A DNA stretch of 54,436 bases from Bacillota bacterium (GCA_023457355.1 JAEWLW010000033.1:1-54436), one strand, 5' to 3'; counted from the first letter of the stretch, positions 23,858-31,110 are shown. Numbers and translations are program-made. Notes: generated from the sequence alone by a model not told the origin.

Positions 23858-24040
23858 TCAATTTACTTGGTTCGCTGTGTCTCTAAGAGCTTCTAAAGCA
23901 CAATCATAATCATCGACGTATTCACGGTACGCCATTTTATTAATGCCGTTAGTTTCTTCGGTCGCTAAAATTTCGTACTGACTGCGCACGTGCTCCATTC
24001 GGGCAATTGCTCTGTTTATCCTGCCGATTTTATCAGGCAT
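23858..24040 (-). CDS. Hypothetical early protein, helical (60 aa)
   Basis: ATG at 24040 with GGAGGTGTAACT just before it. The protein is charged and helical with heptad-like hydrophobics (IGRINRAIARMEHVRSQYEILA) and may dimerise. No family is recognised. It lies within the early operon between a CxxC protein and the putative peptidase. Confidence 0.7.
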   Translation of the reverse strand: MPDKIGRINRAIARMEHVRSQYEILATEETNGINKMAYREYVDDYDCALEALRDTANQVN

Positions 24041-24055
24041 AGTTACACCTCCAAA

Positions 24056-24301
24056 TTACAATTTATCGGCTACTTTAAAGCCAGCGAAATATGCCATTCC
24101 ACAGCTCCCATCTGCACATTTGTGAGGCAAGCACATAGGCGCTTGATATAGCACTGGGTTATTCTTAAACATCTGGTTCCGAATCACCCTGCCACACAAA
24201 TCCGGAAGCACATCGTATGGTATTTCTTTGGCGTCTCCGTATGCCATCAGCCGATTGCATAGCGTGCATTTATAAACGGCGAAATAATTTTTATTACCCA
24301 T
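24056..24301 (-). CDS. Small CxxC/HxC zinc-ribbon-like early protein
   Basis: 81 aa from ATG 24301, eight bases overlapping the upstream stop; GGAG is at a good distance. Residues CTLCNR (about 12-17), C near 35 and CLPHKCADGSC near 57-67 suggest zinc binding. It begins GNKNYFAVYKCTLC. No close family named. An earlier start at 24379 would give an unlikely low-complexity head. Confidence 0.68.
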   Translation of the reverse strand: MGNKNYFAVYKCTLCNRLMAYGDAKEIPYDVLPDLCGRVIRNQMFKNNPVLYQAPMCLPHKCADGSCGMAYFAGFKVADKL

Positions 24302-24665
24302 TGGCATTCTCCAAACTACGCTTACTCGGCCATCCGTCCGTGCCGAGCGGAGGGTACCCCAGCCTGTCCCGGTAGACATTGGCGGCGCGGATCAGCTGCT
24401 GCAGGACTTCCGGATTTTTCAGATTGTTTATAGCGGGGTGTTTTCGTATCGTCTCTGCTGCCACTTGAAGCGCGGCCATATCAATACAATCCAACTTCTG
24501 CGCAATGTTTTCCGGCAGGCGGTTGGCCAGCCGGAAGAGCCAGATAATGCAATAGTCCATGGCCACCTGTGTGCGCCGCTTCTTAATCTCCGGGGGCAGC
24601 GCCAGCAGCTCGCGCTCATAAAAGATCATCCCCTGCAAGACGCCCAGAATATCAAAATCGCTCAT
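24294..24665 (-). CDS. Hypothetical early protein next to MuB (123 aa)
   Basis: ATG at 24665 with AGGTGA five bases away; a GTG at 24674 would follow the MuB stop at once. The protein is helical, starting MSDFDILGVLQGMIFYERELLALPPEIKKRR. LGYPPLGTDGWPSKRS near the end is unusual and may be structured. It lies next to the replication genes, so a transposition accessory role is possible but unproven. Confidence 0.72.
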   Translation of the reverse strand: MSDFDILGVLQGMIFYERELLALPPEIKKRRTQVAMDYCIIWLFRLANRLPENIAQKLDCIDMAALQVAAETIRKHPAINNLKNPEVLQQLIRAANVYRDRLGYPPLGTDGWPSKRSLENANG

Positions 24666-24674
24666 GCCGGTCAC

Positions 24675-25646
24675 CTACAGCATCATCATGCTGCTGGCCT
24701 GCTCGATCAGCTTAAACGTGATAACCCCGCTGCCCTCATCCTTCAGAATACGAAACACGTTGGAAAGCGTGCGGTCGAGCAATCTAAAGCACCCGGTCTG
24801 TGGGTTGCATGCGCGGGCCTTCAGCTCCAGCATGGCGTTATCGTCGATATCGAATCCGCGCAAGAAGCCCTCAACCTCCGAGGGGGCGAGGCCGTTGAGC
24901 CGTGCATAAAATTCTACCCGGTTGGCCATGCGGGCCAGATAGCTTTTAACCTGCGCCTCCAGCTTGGGCTCCCCGGCCATGACGATGCCGACCGGGCTCT
25001 TGTCAAAGATGGCGCGCAGCACCTCCATCTTTTTCTGTGTGTGTTTGCTGATGAGCTTGTCCGCTTCATCAATGATCAACAGGTACCCCTGATTGATGTC
25101 GAAAAAGTGCCGGATGCCTTTTGTCCTGCGCCAGATGGTACCGTACCCGTTCGGAATGCCGAGGGCCTCCTCGATGGCCTCCACCAGATCGCGGCTGCTC
25201 ATCGTGTCGTCACACTCGACATACGCGACGCGGGGCAGCTTGGCGTACTCCCGCAGCGTGTGGGTCTTGCCGTAGCCGGAGCGCCCGACAACCAGCCCCA
25301 TGCCGGTATACTCTTGGCAGGACTGGCAGACGCCCAGCACAGCCTTGGCGTCACGGCTGCCGTAAAATTGCGGGCGCTTGGCGGCTGCCGGTTTCGGAGC
25401 CGGGGCGGGGGTCTGAGGCTGTACGCCGGTATGTTTGGCCAGATAATCTGCCAGCTTGGCCTCCAGCTCGGTGGGGTCACTGTCATACTTGCCGTTTATG
25501 TACCGGGATACTGTCGTGCGGGAATACGCGGTCTCCCGCGCGATGTCGGCCACACTAACGTCGTGGGCATCCTGATACCGCTTGATCCGGGCTGCAAGGG
25601 GCGGGATTTGCATGTCGATGGTGCTGATTGCCGTTTTGACTTCCAT
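24675..25646 (-). CDS. Transposition target-capture ATPase (MuB-like)
   Basis: 323 aa, ATG at 25646, AGGAGGATAAAACC upstream, 12 bases after the transposase stop. Residues about 27-51 form an XRE-like helix-turn-helix (SVADIARETAYSRTTVSRYING). The AAA+ core has GRSGYGKT (121-128) as Walker A, LLIIDEAD (189-196) as Walker B and SPVGIVMAGEP as sensor 1. MuB binds target DNA in an ATP-dependent filament and activates MuA; here the HTH makes the same kind of two-domain layout as Mu B. The C-terminus ends SMMML. Confidence 0.93.
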   Translation of the reverse strand: MEVKTAISTIDMQIPPLAARIKRYQDAHDVSVADIARETAYSRTTVSRYINGKYDSDPTELEAKLADYLAKHTGVQPQTPAPAPKPAAAKRPQFYGSRDAKAVLGVCQSCQEYTGMGLVVGRSGYGKTHTLREYAKLPRVAYVECDDTMSSRDLVEAIEEALGIPNGYGTIWRRTKGIRHFFDINQGYLLIIDEADKLISKHTQKKMEVLRAIFDKSPVGIVMAGEPKLEAQVKSYLARMANRVEFYARLNGLAPSEVEGFLRGFDIDDNAMLELKARACNPQTGCFRLLDRTLSNVFRILKDEGSGVITFKLIEQASSMMML

Positions 25647-25658
25647 GGTTTTATCCTC

Positions 25659-27728
25659 CTATTCGTTGATGGCCCGCAGACGCGCAAGCACGTCGTCCGC
25701 TTTTTTGTCAAAAAACTTATCATCGGTGTGCTTCTTTTGGGGTTGGCGCTTCGCCGCCATCTCGCCGCGATATTCCTTGTCCTGCGGCAGCGCGATCACC
25801 TTGGGCCGCGGCGTGTGCCCGATCATGAGATCAAGTTTACCGGCGACACAGGGAGCGCGGCCCGCCTCCACGCGCTGCTCATACGGCGTGATAAAATCGT
25901 TCCAGATGTCCCGCGTCTCGGCAAGCTGCCGGTTCTTTTTGCGGTGCAGCTCCTCCAACGCCGACTGTGATACCCTGCCGCCAAACTCCAGCAGCTCCTG
26001 CGCGACGGCCTCGCAGATTTTTTTGCCGTGCTTGTCGTATACATACAGCTTGGTGACATCGTCCATGTCCCACTTGACGCCCACGGTCTGACCCTCATAG
26101 TGGCAAAGCTCATAGGCGCTGTAGAGGGTTTTAAACTTGGTGATGCCCTGCGATCTGACCCGTGCGGTATCCGCTTTCATGAGTAGCATGGCGGCGTACT
26201 CGCGCGGTGGCGCGGCCTTTTCGTAGCGCACCGCATTCTGAAATACTTCAAGGGGCGTGATCCACTTTTCCCCGGCGTCCTTCAGACCGCGGTGCGGCTT
26301 GACGTGGTACTCATGATCGAGAAACGCCTGAAAACTCTCATAGAATTCTTCGAGCGTCAGCAGCTCGCCGCGTTCCAGCATGCCCTGTATGTCCTTCTTG
26401 CGCTTGGCGTCGGTGCGGGATGCGGTCAGGGTGCCGACGTAGGACTTGTAGCGGCGGCTGTGCTTGAGGCAGAAGGTCTTGAACGCGCGTTCGATCGGCT
26501 TATCCCATGGCTGATATGGCAGCGACCTGTCCCACTCCTGCGCGCCCAGCGACCGGAAAAAGCCCTTCGTTTCCGAATCCATAGCCACCGGCTCCATCGC
26601 GCGCTTGCTGCGGTCTTGACCGAGGTTTTCCTTGGCGGTAAAGTCCTTGCCGTTATCGGTGTGCATATACTTGGGCACGCCGCCCAGCGGTGAGTAAACC
26701 ATCTTGACCACCGATTCCTTGACCACCTGCGCATTGGAGTGTTCACACACGACCGCACCCAGAATGCACCGGCTTTTCATGTCCTCCCACGCGACCACCA
26801 CGGGCCGTATGGCCTTGACCTTGCCGTTTGGCGTTCTGTAGCTGACCCAAAGGTCAAACGTGTGCGCGTCGGCCACCACATACTCCATGACCTCCAGCGT
26901 CGTGGCGTCGCGCTTGCACTTGAGCTGCTTGCGGTTTTTCCACTCTCGCAGGCCGTTGGCGGCCAGATACCGCGCGCTTTCGGCTCCACGCTGATCCATC
27001 AGGTGGTTGACATACCGCGCCACCGTCTGATAGGAGGGGTAAGCTTCCCAGCCCTGCCGGGCGGCGCGCTTTTCAAAGTCCTCATAAAGCATCTGCACGG
27101 TTCCGAGGTTGTTCGCAAAATTTTTGTCAAACCAGACATTTTGGACAAACGCCTTTTGCTCATCGGTCAGACTGGGGAAATCCCCCTTGTCGCGGGGCTT
27201 GCGGCAAAGGCTCAGCGCCCGGAAGTAGTCGCGTCCTTTGCCATCCTCGCGTTCCAGCCGCAGCGCCCACGCTGTAGCCTCCAATAAGTTTTCGGTGTAG
27301 CGGTACAGCGTGCGCTGCGAGACGCCCAACTCCACGGAGAAATGCTTTGCATACCGGGTGCGGTCTGCGTCGCTATATTCAATAAATGCCTGCACCCGCC
27401 GCGCCAGCTCGACGGCCTCATAGTAGGCTTTTTTGTTCTGCTCAATGTACTGGTTCAAATCCGCGCCCACATACCATGGCAGCTCCTTGGCGCGTCGGTC
27501 AATAACGGGCGCGCCGCCGTCTATCTTTTGTGCGGCCCGGTGCGCCTTGCGCGCCTTGGCGCTTAAACACGAAACTGCGATCATAACCTGTTCCTTCCCG
27601 CCGCCCTCGCGCGGCTGCGTTTTGGTGCTGTAGTCGGCGGGGCTGCGCTGGATGCGCTTTTTTATAGTGTCGTATGCGACACCCTCAAGCGCCGCCGCCT
27701 CCTCAAGCGTGATATATGCCTCCGGCAC
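25659..27728 (-). CDS. Phage transposase (MuA-like, DDE)
   Basis: 689 aa, GTG at 27728 behind GGAGGG. The N-terminal 30 residues are a MerR/Mu-type winged helix (ITLEEAAALEGVAYDTIKKRIQR) that would bind enhancer or operator DNA. Further helical DNA-binding parts run to about 260. The rve/DDE core shows D287 in VADAHTFD, D358 in MHTDNGKDF and E413 in WDKPIERAF, the three metal-binding residues. A Mu-type beta-barrel domain follows at about 510-590, then a basic C-terminal tail that in MuA contacts MuB. It cuts the phage ends and joins them to target DNA, for both integration and replicative transposition. Confidence 0.96.
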   Translation of the reverse strand: MPEAYITLEEAAALEGVAYDTIKKRIQRSPADYSTKTQPREGGGKEQVMIAVSCLSAKARKAHRAAQKIDGGAPVIDRRAKELPWYVGADLNQYIEQNKKAYYEAVELARRVQAFIEYSDADRTRYAKHFSVELGVSQRTLYRYTENLLEATAWALRLEREDGKGRDYFRALSLCRKPRDKGDFPSLTDEQKAFVQNVWFDKNFANNLGTVQMLYEDFEKRAARQGWEAYPSYQTVARYVNHLMDQRGAESARYLAANGLREWKNRKQLKCKRDATTLEVMEYVVADAHTFDLWVSYRTPNGKVKAIRPVVVAWEDMKSRCILGAVVCEHSNAQVVKESVVKMVYSPLGGVPKYMHTDNGKDFTAKENLGQDRSKRAMEPVAMDSETKGFFRSLGAQEWDRSLPYQPWDKPIERAFKTFCLKHSRRYKSYVGTLTASRTDAKRKKDIQGMLERGELLTLEEFYESFQAFLDHEYHVKPHRGLKDAGEKWITPLEVFQNAVRYEKAAPPREYAAMLLMKADTARVRSQGITKFKTLYSAYELCHYEGQTVGVKWDMDDVTKLYVYDKHGKKICEAVAQELLEFGGRVSQSALEELHRKKNRQLAETRDIWNDFITPYEQRVEAGRAPCVAGKLDLMIGHTPRPKVIALPQDKEYRGEMAAKRQPQKKHTDDKFFDKKADDVLARLRAINE

Positions 27729-27747
27729 GGTTGTCCCTCCCTTCTGT

Positions 27748-27972
27748 CTAAGCTGCTATAAGCCTTTGTACCTTGCGGTGATCGAGCTCCAGCGCGGCGA
27801 TGATGGCCGGGATATATTTCTCGCCCGAGCGCGCGCCGTGCAGTATGTTGTTGATATACTGCGGCGAGGTGCCGACCAGCGCGGCGAGCTGGGCCTTGCT
27901 CATGTCTCGGTCGATCAGCACGCCGGAAACGTACTTCCCAAACGGGGTAAGCCTGCCGGGTTTTCCTTTCAT
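27748..27972 (-). CDS. Ner-like XRE regulator
   Basis: 74 aa, ATG at 27972 with AAAGGAGGGC upstream. An XRE helix-turn-helix lies at about 25-50 (SKAQLAALVGTSPQYINNIL), followed by HGARSGEKYIPAIIAALELD. It stands just before the transposase gene like Ner in Mu, which holds down early transcription after induction. It could also be a co-repressor. Confidence 0.85.
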   Translation of the reverse strand: MKGKPGRLTPFGKYVSGVLIDRDMSKAQLAALVGTSPQYINNILHGARSGEKYIPAIIAALELDHRKVQRLIAA

Positions 27973-28003
27973 TGCGCGCCCTCCTTTCTGCGGGGTAGTA
28001 GTA

Positions 28004-28031
28004 TTGTGATTCTGGTAAACTGTGGTAGAAT
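28004..28031 (+). promoter_or_regulatory. Promoter-like site for the rightward cargo gene
   Basis: TTGTGA (28004-28009), 16 bases, then TAGAAT (28026-28031), 39 bases before the ATG at 28070. The match is moderate. It would run against the early operon. Confidence 0.42.
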
Positions 28032-28069
28032 AATGATAAATAAACTTATCTAACCAAGGAGTGAATTGT

Positions 28070-28618
28070 ATGCCACGTGCAAAGTCTACTTATCCGGAAG
28101 AATACGGAATTTTGTTTCATCGTATCGCCTGGTTGAAGAGCTACTCTGCCGACTTACTGCATGATGCTAAGAGCATCTACCAAACCCAACTTGTGAGATT
28201 TGAAGATTGGCTCAGTGCCGAGGATACGTCTGAAATGTCGGACAGGATCAAAGCCTTGTCAGGTTTGAATATTAAAATAGCAAATGAGCGCAGGGCATAC
28301 ATTGTTTGCGGTGATACTTTTTTCAGACTTGTAATGTATAGCTTGGATGAAGCTGTTTTTGATAACTTGCTGTCTACTTATAGATTTTTAAGCACAGTGG
28401 GAGATGCCAATCTAGAGTACGTCAGCCCTGAATACAGAAGCGGCCTGTTCCTATTTAAAGGGAAAGAGTTGGTGCTCCATGCAGAACTAAGTGCAGGCCA
28501 GACCGCAACATTAATCGCGGTATTCCACAAGGAAAATCTAATCAACTTTTCGGGAGCAAGATACGATTATTACGGAAAGCCGAGAGCTGAGGCTAAAAGG
28601 TCGTTGACATCCAACTGA
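28070..28618 (+). CDS. Unknown cargo protein, opposite to the early operon
   Basis: 182 aa from ATG 28070; AAGGAG (28056-28061) is eight bases away. It is more AT-rich in codon use than its neighbours. The protein is mixed alpha/beta with no signal peptide or membrane segment: helices at about 10-70 (SADLLHDAKSIYQTQLVRFEDWL, KALSGLNIKIANERRAYIVCGDTFF), then a beta part (GLFLFKGKELVLHAELS). No family recognised. Its 3' end overlaps the convergent 28593-29117 gene by 26 bases. Orientation and base content suggest a moron acquired later and expressed in the lysogen. Confidence 0.8.
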   Translation: MPRAKSTYPEEYGILFHRIAWLKSYSADLLHDAKSIYQTQLVRFEDWLSAEDTSEMSDRIKALSGLNIKIANERRAYIVCGDTFFRLVMYSLDEAVFDNLLSTYRFLSTVGDANLEYVSPEYRSGLFLFKGKELVLHAELSAGQTATLIAVFHKENLINFSGARYDYYGKPRAEAKRSLTSN

Positions 28619-29117
28619 TGGGAAACGCCAAAATTTGTGTTGGTTCTCCGGGCTTTAATGTGACCTCGTCACCGAGCTTGACGTTAATCGACATTGCCGA
28701 TGTCCTGCGTATAAGCTCCTCTACCATTTCCTCTATTGTCATCGTCTTGATATTTCGGATACCCACCTCACGGGCGGATTTGAATTTGCGGTGATGTTTC
28801 TCACCCGGAAGATAACCTGCAAGAAGGTATTCTAACTCGTACGGGGCCGCCTGATTGTTAGGCGATTCTTTCGCGCTGCCTTCACCCCGGCGACGGCGTT
28901 CAGCGCGCTTGTCCACCGGCTGGTGAGGGTCTTCATGCACAGCCGGGAAAAAGCCCAGGTCATCCATGACCCCCAGCAGTTTGTCGGTATAACCGATGAC
29001 TCCCTCATAGCAGAGCCAGCCGTTTAAAAGCTCGCGCGCCGTATACTGGTTGAGAGCATCTTCAATACTGGCAAAGTTTTCGCCTAAATCCTCGTTGATA
29101 ATATCTAAAAGCGTCAT
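28593..29117 (-). CDS. Hypothetical early phage protein (174 aa)
   Basis: ATG at 29117 with GAAAGGAAGG upstream. It starts MTLLDIINEDLGENFASIEDALNQYTARELLNGWLCYEGVIGYTDKLLGVMDDLGF split by short charged stretches. A low-complexity basic middle part (DKRAERRRRGEGSAKES) separates it from a C-terminal domain. The C-terminus (ISWMSTTF) overlaps the convergent cargo gene. No family is recognised. It lies between the Ner-like gene and two small genes, so it belongs to the early transcript. Confidence 0.75.
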   Translation of the reverse strand: MTLLDIINEDLGENFASIEDALNQYTARELLNGWLCYEGVIGYTDKLLGVMDDLGFFPAVHEDPHQPVDKRAERRRRGEGSAKESPNNQAAPYELEYLLAGYLPGEKHHRKFKSAREVGIRNIKTMTIEEMVEELIRRTSAMSINVKLGDEVTLKPGEPTQILAFPISWMSTTF

Positions 29118-29144
29118 GCTGCTTACCTTCCTTTCACAGTTTCG

Positions 29145-29291
29145 TCAGTCAACAAAAGTGTTTCTGTCTAAATCGAAAATGCCGAATTCTTCACCGTTTA
29201 CCCAAAGGCCATATCTCCTGTACCCTACCTCTTCAATACTGATCTTCCCTTTAATTCCTAAAGCCTTTAGTGCGGCTCTTATCTTTTCCAT
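29145..29291 (-). CDS. Small early protein (48 aa)
   Basis: ATG at 29291 with AAAGGAAGGA upstream. The peptide starts MEKIRAALKALGIKGKISI and ends FGIFDLDRNTFVD. It is compact and probably folded. It lies 24 bases after the DUF6906-like gene. No function known. Confidence 0.72.
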   Translation of the reverse strand: MEKIRAALKALGIKGKISIEEVGYRRYGLWVNGEEFGIFDLDRNTFVD

Positions 29292-29315
29292 CTGCTGTTC
29301 CTTCCTTTCTGCCCT

Positions 29316-29480
29316 TTAACCGAGCGTCGCCGGGATGACTTTGACCCGGTCGGTGTGCTTATGTAAAACGATGAGCTCCCCGTCCGGCTTCTGCCGGATG
29401 ACCAGCCAGTTCTCCGGCGAGAGACCGGCTTGTCCAAACCTGATCTTTTGCTTGCGTGTTGGCCGTTTTCCGTGCCGCAT
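29316..29480 (-). CDS. Small basic early protein, DUF6906-like (54 aa)
   Basis: ATG at 29480 with AAGGAGATGATTTT before it. MRHGKRPTRKQKIRFGQAGL followed by SPENWLVIRQKPDGELIV is the pattern I recall for the DUF6906 family, widespread in Firmicute phages. It is the first gene after the early promoter (29552-29580). Role unknown; the basic head may bind nucleic acid. Confidence 0.82.
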   Translation of the reverse strand: MRHGKRPTRKQKIRFGQAGLSPENWLVIRQKPDGELIVLHKHTDRVKVIPATLG

Positions 29481-29551
29481 AAAATCATCTCCTTAATATT
29501 CCAATTCCCTTGCTTTTGTGATATGCTTGATATAGTTTTATATCTATTTTA

Positions 29552-29580
29552 ATTATAATCTCCGTTCGGCTACAAGTCAA
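29552..29580 (-). promoter_or_regulatory. Leftward early (lytic) promoter
   Basis: On the minus strand TTGACT (29580-29575), 17 bases, TATAAT (29557-29552). It drives the early operon starting at 29480 and faces away from the repressor gene. Strong match to sigma-A sites. Confidence 0.88.
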
Positions 29581-29596
29581 TAGATAATCGGAGATT
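29557..29596. promoter_or_regulatory. Probable repressor operator
   Basis: AATCTCCG (29557-29564) and CGGAGATT (29589-29596) form a perfect 8-bp inverted repeat. One arm touches the -10 and spacer of the leftward promoter, the other lies just upstream of the -35. A third partial copy, ATCGGAGAC, lies inside the repressor gene near 29807. Binding by the divergent XRE protein would block early transcription. Confidence 0.7.
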
Positions 29597-29612
29597 TATT
29601 GGGAGTGATTGT

Positions 29613-30089
29613 ATGCCTTTAGTAGACCGACTTGAATCTATCGTAAAAGAACGAGGGTCTAATTTTAAGCGTGTAGAACGCGAATGCGGGCTTGGCAATG
29701 GCACAATGAAGCGCTGGGAGACTCAGAGCCCAAGATTAGACAAGCTAATTAAAGTCGCCGAATATCTACACGTATCGCTCGACTTGCTGGTTTTCGGCCG
29801 TAGTGAATCGGAGACTTTTAAGGCGAATGAGAAAGCTGAGGTATCTGCAAGTTCTCGCTTTCAGATATCTTGCGATGGTATTCCTCTCACCGAAAATGAA
29901 GCCGACCTAGTGGCCATGTATCGTTTACTGGACGCACCTGATAGAAAGACGGTTTTTGATATAACGAAACTCAAGTATCAACAAAAGACGGGGGAAGAGA
30001 TATCCATTTATTCAACATACTTCGACGAGAACGAGATGCAAAAAAGCGCCCCCGATGACAATGATAATACCGCCAGCGGAACCGCTTAA
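29613..30089 (+). CDS. Prophage repressor, XRE/cI-like
   Basis: 158 aa, ATG at 29613 behind TTGGGAGTGATTGT. A helix-turn-helix at about 15-40 (SNFKRVERECGLGNGTMKRWETQSP), then KLIKVAEYLHVSLDLLVFG, is typical of Firmicute phage repressors. A linker leads to a short helical C-terminal part with LTENEADLVAMYRLLDAPDRKTVFDITK. No Ser/Lys LexA-type peptidase pair is seen, so induction by self-cleavage is unlikely. It is divergent from the early operon, as expected for the immunity repressor. Confidence 0.88.
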   Translation: MPLVDRLESIVKERGSNFKRVERECGLGNGTMKRWETQSPRLDKLIKVAEYLHVSLDLLVFGRSESETFKANEKAEVSASSRFQISCDGIPLTENEADLVAMYRLLDAPDRKTVFDITKLKYQQKTGEEISIYSTYFDENEMQKSAPDDNDNTASGTA

Positions 30090-30652
30090 TTTTTTATGCT
30101 TTCATGATTTAGTTTTATATCTTTTTTGTCCCATTGATTGAAGATAAGATATGTACATCCGCAAGCCCGTAAACCCGCATAGATACGGCAATGGGACACC
30201 AAAACAGCTTTTTGAAATTTTGTCCCTTTGTTTTTTTGCTTTGTTGCGCCTTTTTGTGGGGCAACCTCTGCGCGCCCGCACGCCCTCAGTAACGGGCTAT
30301 AACGCCCCGCCGCACGGCGCTCACCGCTTAAACATGCGCTTTTTAAGCTTTGGCGGCGTTGGTCTTCTCACGCGCTAACGCGCCGTTCGCACGTTTTCGC
30401 CCTAGACAGGCGCATCCTGTTCTGCTATACTTTGTCTTGAGCCGCGAGGCCGCCCTCTTTTGTCTGCTGTTTGACTTCCGGGGCGTGCTAAGCGGCTTGG
30501 CCTTTTTCTAAAAAACGGCTTTTCGGCGCGGGTTTTCGCTGCGTTTCCGCTCGCGCCGGTGCTTGCCGCATAAACAAAAAAAGGGTGCCGCGTAAAGCAG
30601 CACCTTTTTTAACAGGTTATTTGTCAAAGCGGCGTGGTTTCGGGGGGCTGTT
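30090..30652. other. Non-coding right arm of the prophage
   Basis: More than 560 bases without a convincing gene. The only rightward frame (30151-30378) lacks a ribosome site and has a low-complexity sequence. The stretch is GC-rich from about 30250, with a terminator-like hairpin at 30575-30612. TAGTTTTATATCT at 30110-30122 repeats the same 13 bases at 29533-29545, so the pair flanks the repressor gene. Such arms in Mu-like phages may hold an enhancer or cargo remains. Confidence 0.6.
30575..30612. terminator. Bidirectional terminator-like hairpin near the right end
   Basis: A-run, GGTGC, an 11-base loop, GCACC, then T-run. Runs of A and T on both sides let it work in either direction. It could stop mutY transcription entering the phage or repressor transcripts leaving it. 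Confidence 0.72.
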
Positions 30653-30746
30653 TCCCGCACAATCCCGCATAAACAGCGGGTTTTTCCCGTTTGTTCCCGC
30701 CCCGTCCCGGTCTATCCCGCGTTGTCATTTATCTTGGTAACGTACA
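30653..30746. repeat. Prophage right end with phased TCCCG array (probable transposase binding sites)
   Basis: TCCCG begins at 30653, 30663, 30685, 30695, 30705 and 30715. All steps are 10 bp except one of 22, and inside that longer gap lies an inverted GCGGG. The last phage bases, GTACA at 30742-30746, give the CA/TG end seen in MuA-type elements. Repeated binding sites near the end are expected for MuA, but a one-helical-turn phase is not the usual 22-bp Mu layout. Confidence 0.75.
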
Positions 30747-31019
30747 GTAATAGCCCAGGCCTTCCCACAGCTTTAAAAGCTGCGCTTCGTCCATTTCAGC
30801 CAGAGCCCTGATGGTTGGAACCTGCGCCAAAAACCGGATGTAGTAGGGGATGACGGTATCCACCTGTGTTTGTTGGAGCATGATTTCCGATACCCATACA
30901 CGGTAAGGATCGGTATTTTCCCGCCAGGGCAATGTGCGGGCATTTTGACTGTACCAGGTTAAGAGCGGCGTTGCAATACCCTTTAAAGTGTTGTCGCTTT
31001 CTGTTTCCAATGCGTTCAC
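30747..31019 (-). pseudogene. mutY: A/G-specific adenine glycosylase, N-terminal 91 codons, cut by prophage
   Basis: From GTG 31019 the frame reads a clear MutY start: LPWRENTDPYRVWVSEIMLQQTQV, with the catalytic-type Glu at residue 45, VIPYYIRFL and LLKLWEGLGYY. The MutY pattern stops exactly after YY at 30747; the next phage-derived codons give CTLPR and a stop at 30729. Intact MutY has about 350 residues and goes on with an HhH, a catalytic Asp and a 4Fe-4S cluster, all missing here and presumably left of the prophage. Loss should raise G:C to T:A mutation. Confidence 0.92.
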
Positions 31020-31035
31020 CCGTTATGTGTTATTT

Positions 31036-31100
31036 CACTGTGCCGCGGCACAGTGCCTGTTTATTAGGGTCAAACCAATTCCCAGGCGGTTTGACCCTAA
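31036..31100. repeat. Two strong inverted repeats before mutY
   Basis: A 20-bp palindrome CACTGTGCCGCGGCACAGTG (31036-31055) and a 13-bp inverted repeat TTAGGGTCAAACC/GGTTTGACCCTAA (31064-31076 and 31088-31100). Both lie between the mutY start and the terminator of the zinc-ribbon gene. They may be operator and leader hairpins of mutY. Confidence 0.7.
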
Positions 31101-31110
31101 AATGCAATAG

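Larger units (their letters stand above)
1..30746. mobile_element. Mu-like prophage, right-hand ~30.7 kb (left end outside window)
   Basis: Seen: a repressor, Ner-like regulator, MuA-type DDE transposase, MuB ATPase, Gam, GemA, Mor, then head, contractile-tail and fibre genes in the order of the Mu family. The right boundary is set by the host mutY reading frame, which is intact up to codon TAC at 30747-30749 and then departs from MutY. The phage end reads TG...inward on the minus strand, as is usual for MuA-type ends. All core genes are open. The left end lies beyond position 1. The boundary could be off by a few bases because the left junction and target duplication cannot be seen. Confidence 0.93.

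Noticed and set aside
24438..25970. 510-codon rightward open frame across MuB and the transposase end
   Set aside because: Walker motifs and the DDE core are on the other strand; this frame has no start signal and spans two real genes.
29279..29488. 69-codon leftward frame overlapping the small early gene at 29316-29480
   Set aside because: Ser/Arg-rich low-complexity product; the alternative frame gives a DUF6906-like protein with a proper AAGGAG site.
30151..30378. 75-codon rightward frame in the prophage right arm
   Set aside because: No ribosome site, Arg/Pro/Leu low-complexity sequence, and no neighbour support.
30653..30720. CRISPR-like array from the repeated TCCCG words
   Set aside because: Repeats are 5 bases at one-turn spacing and lie at a transposon end; no long repeat-spacer units exist.
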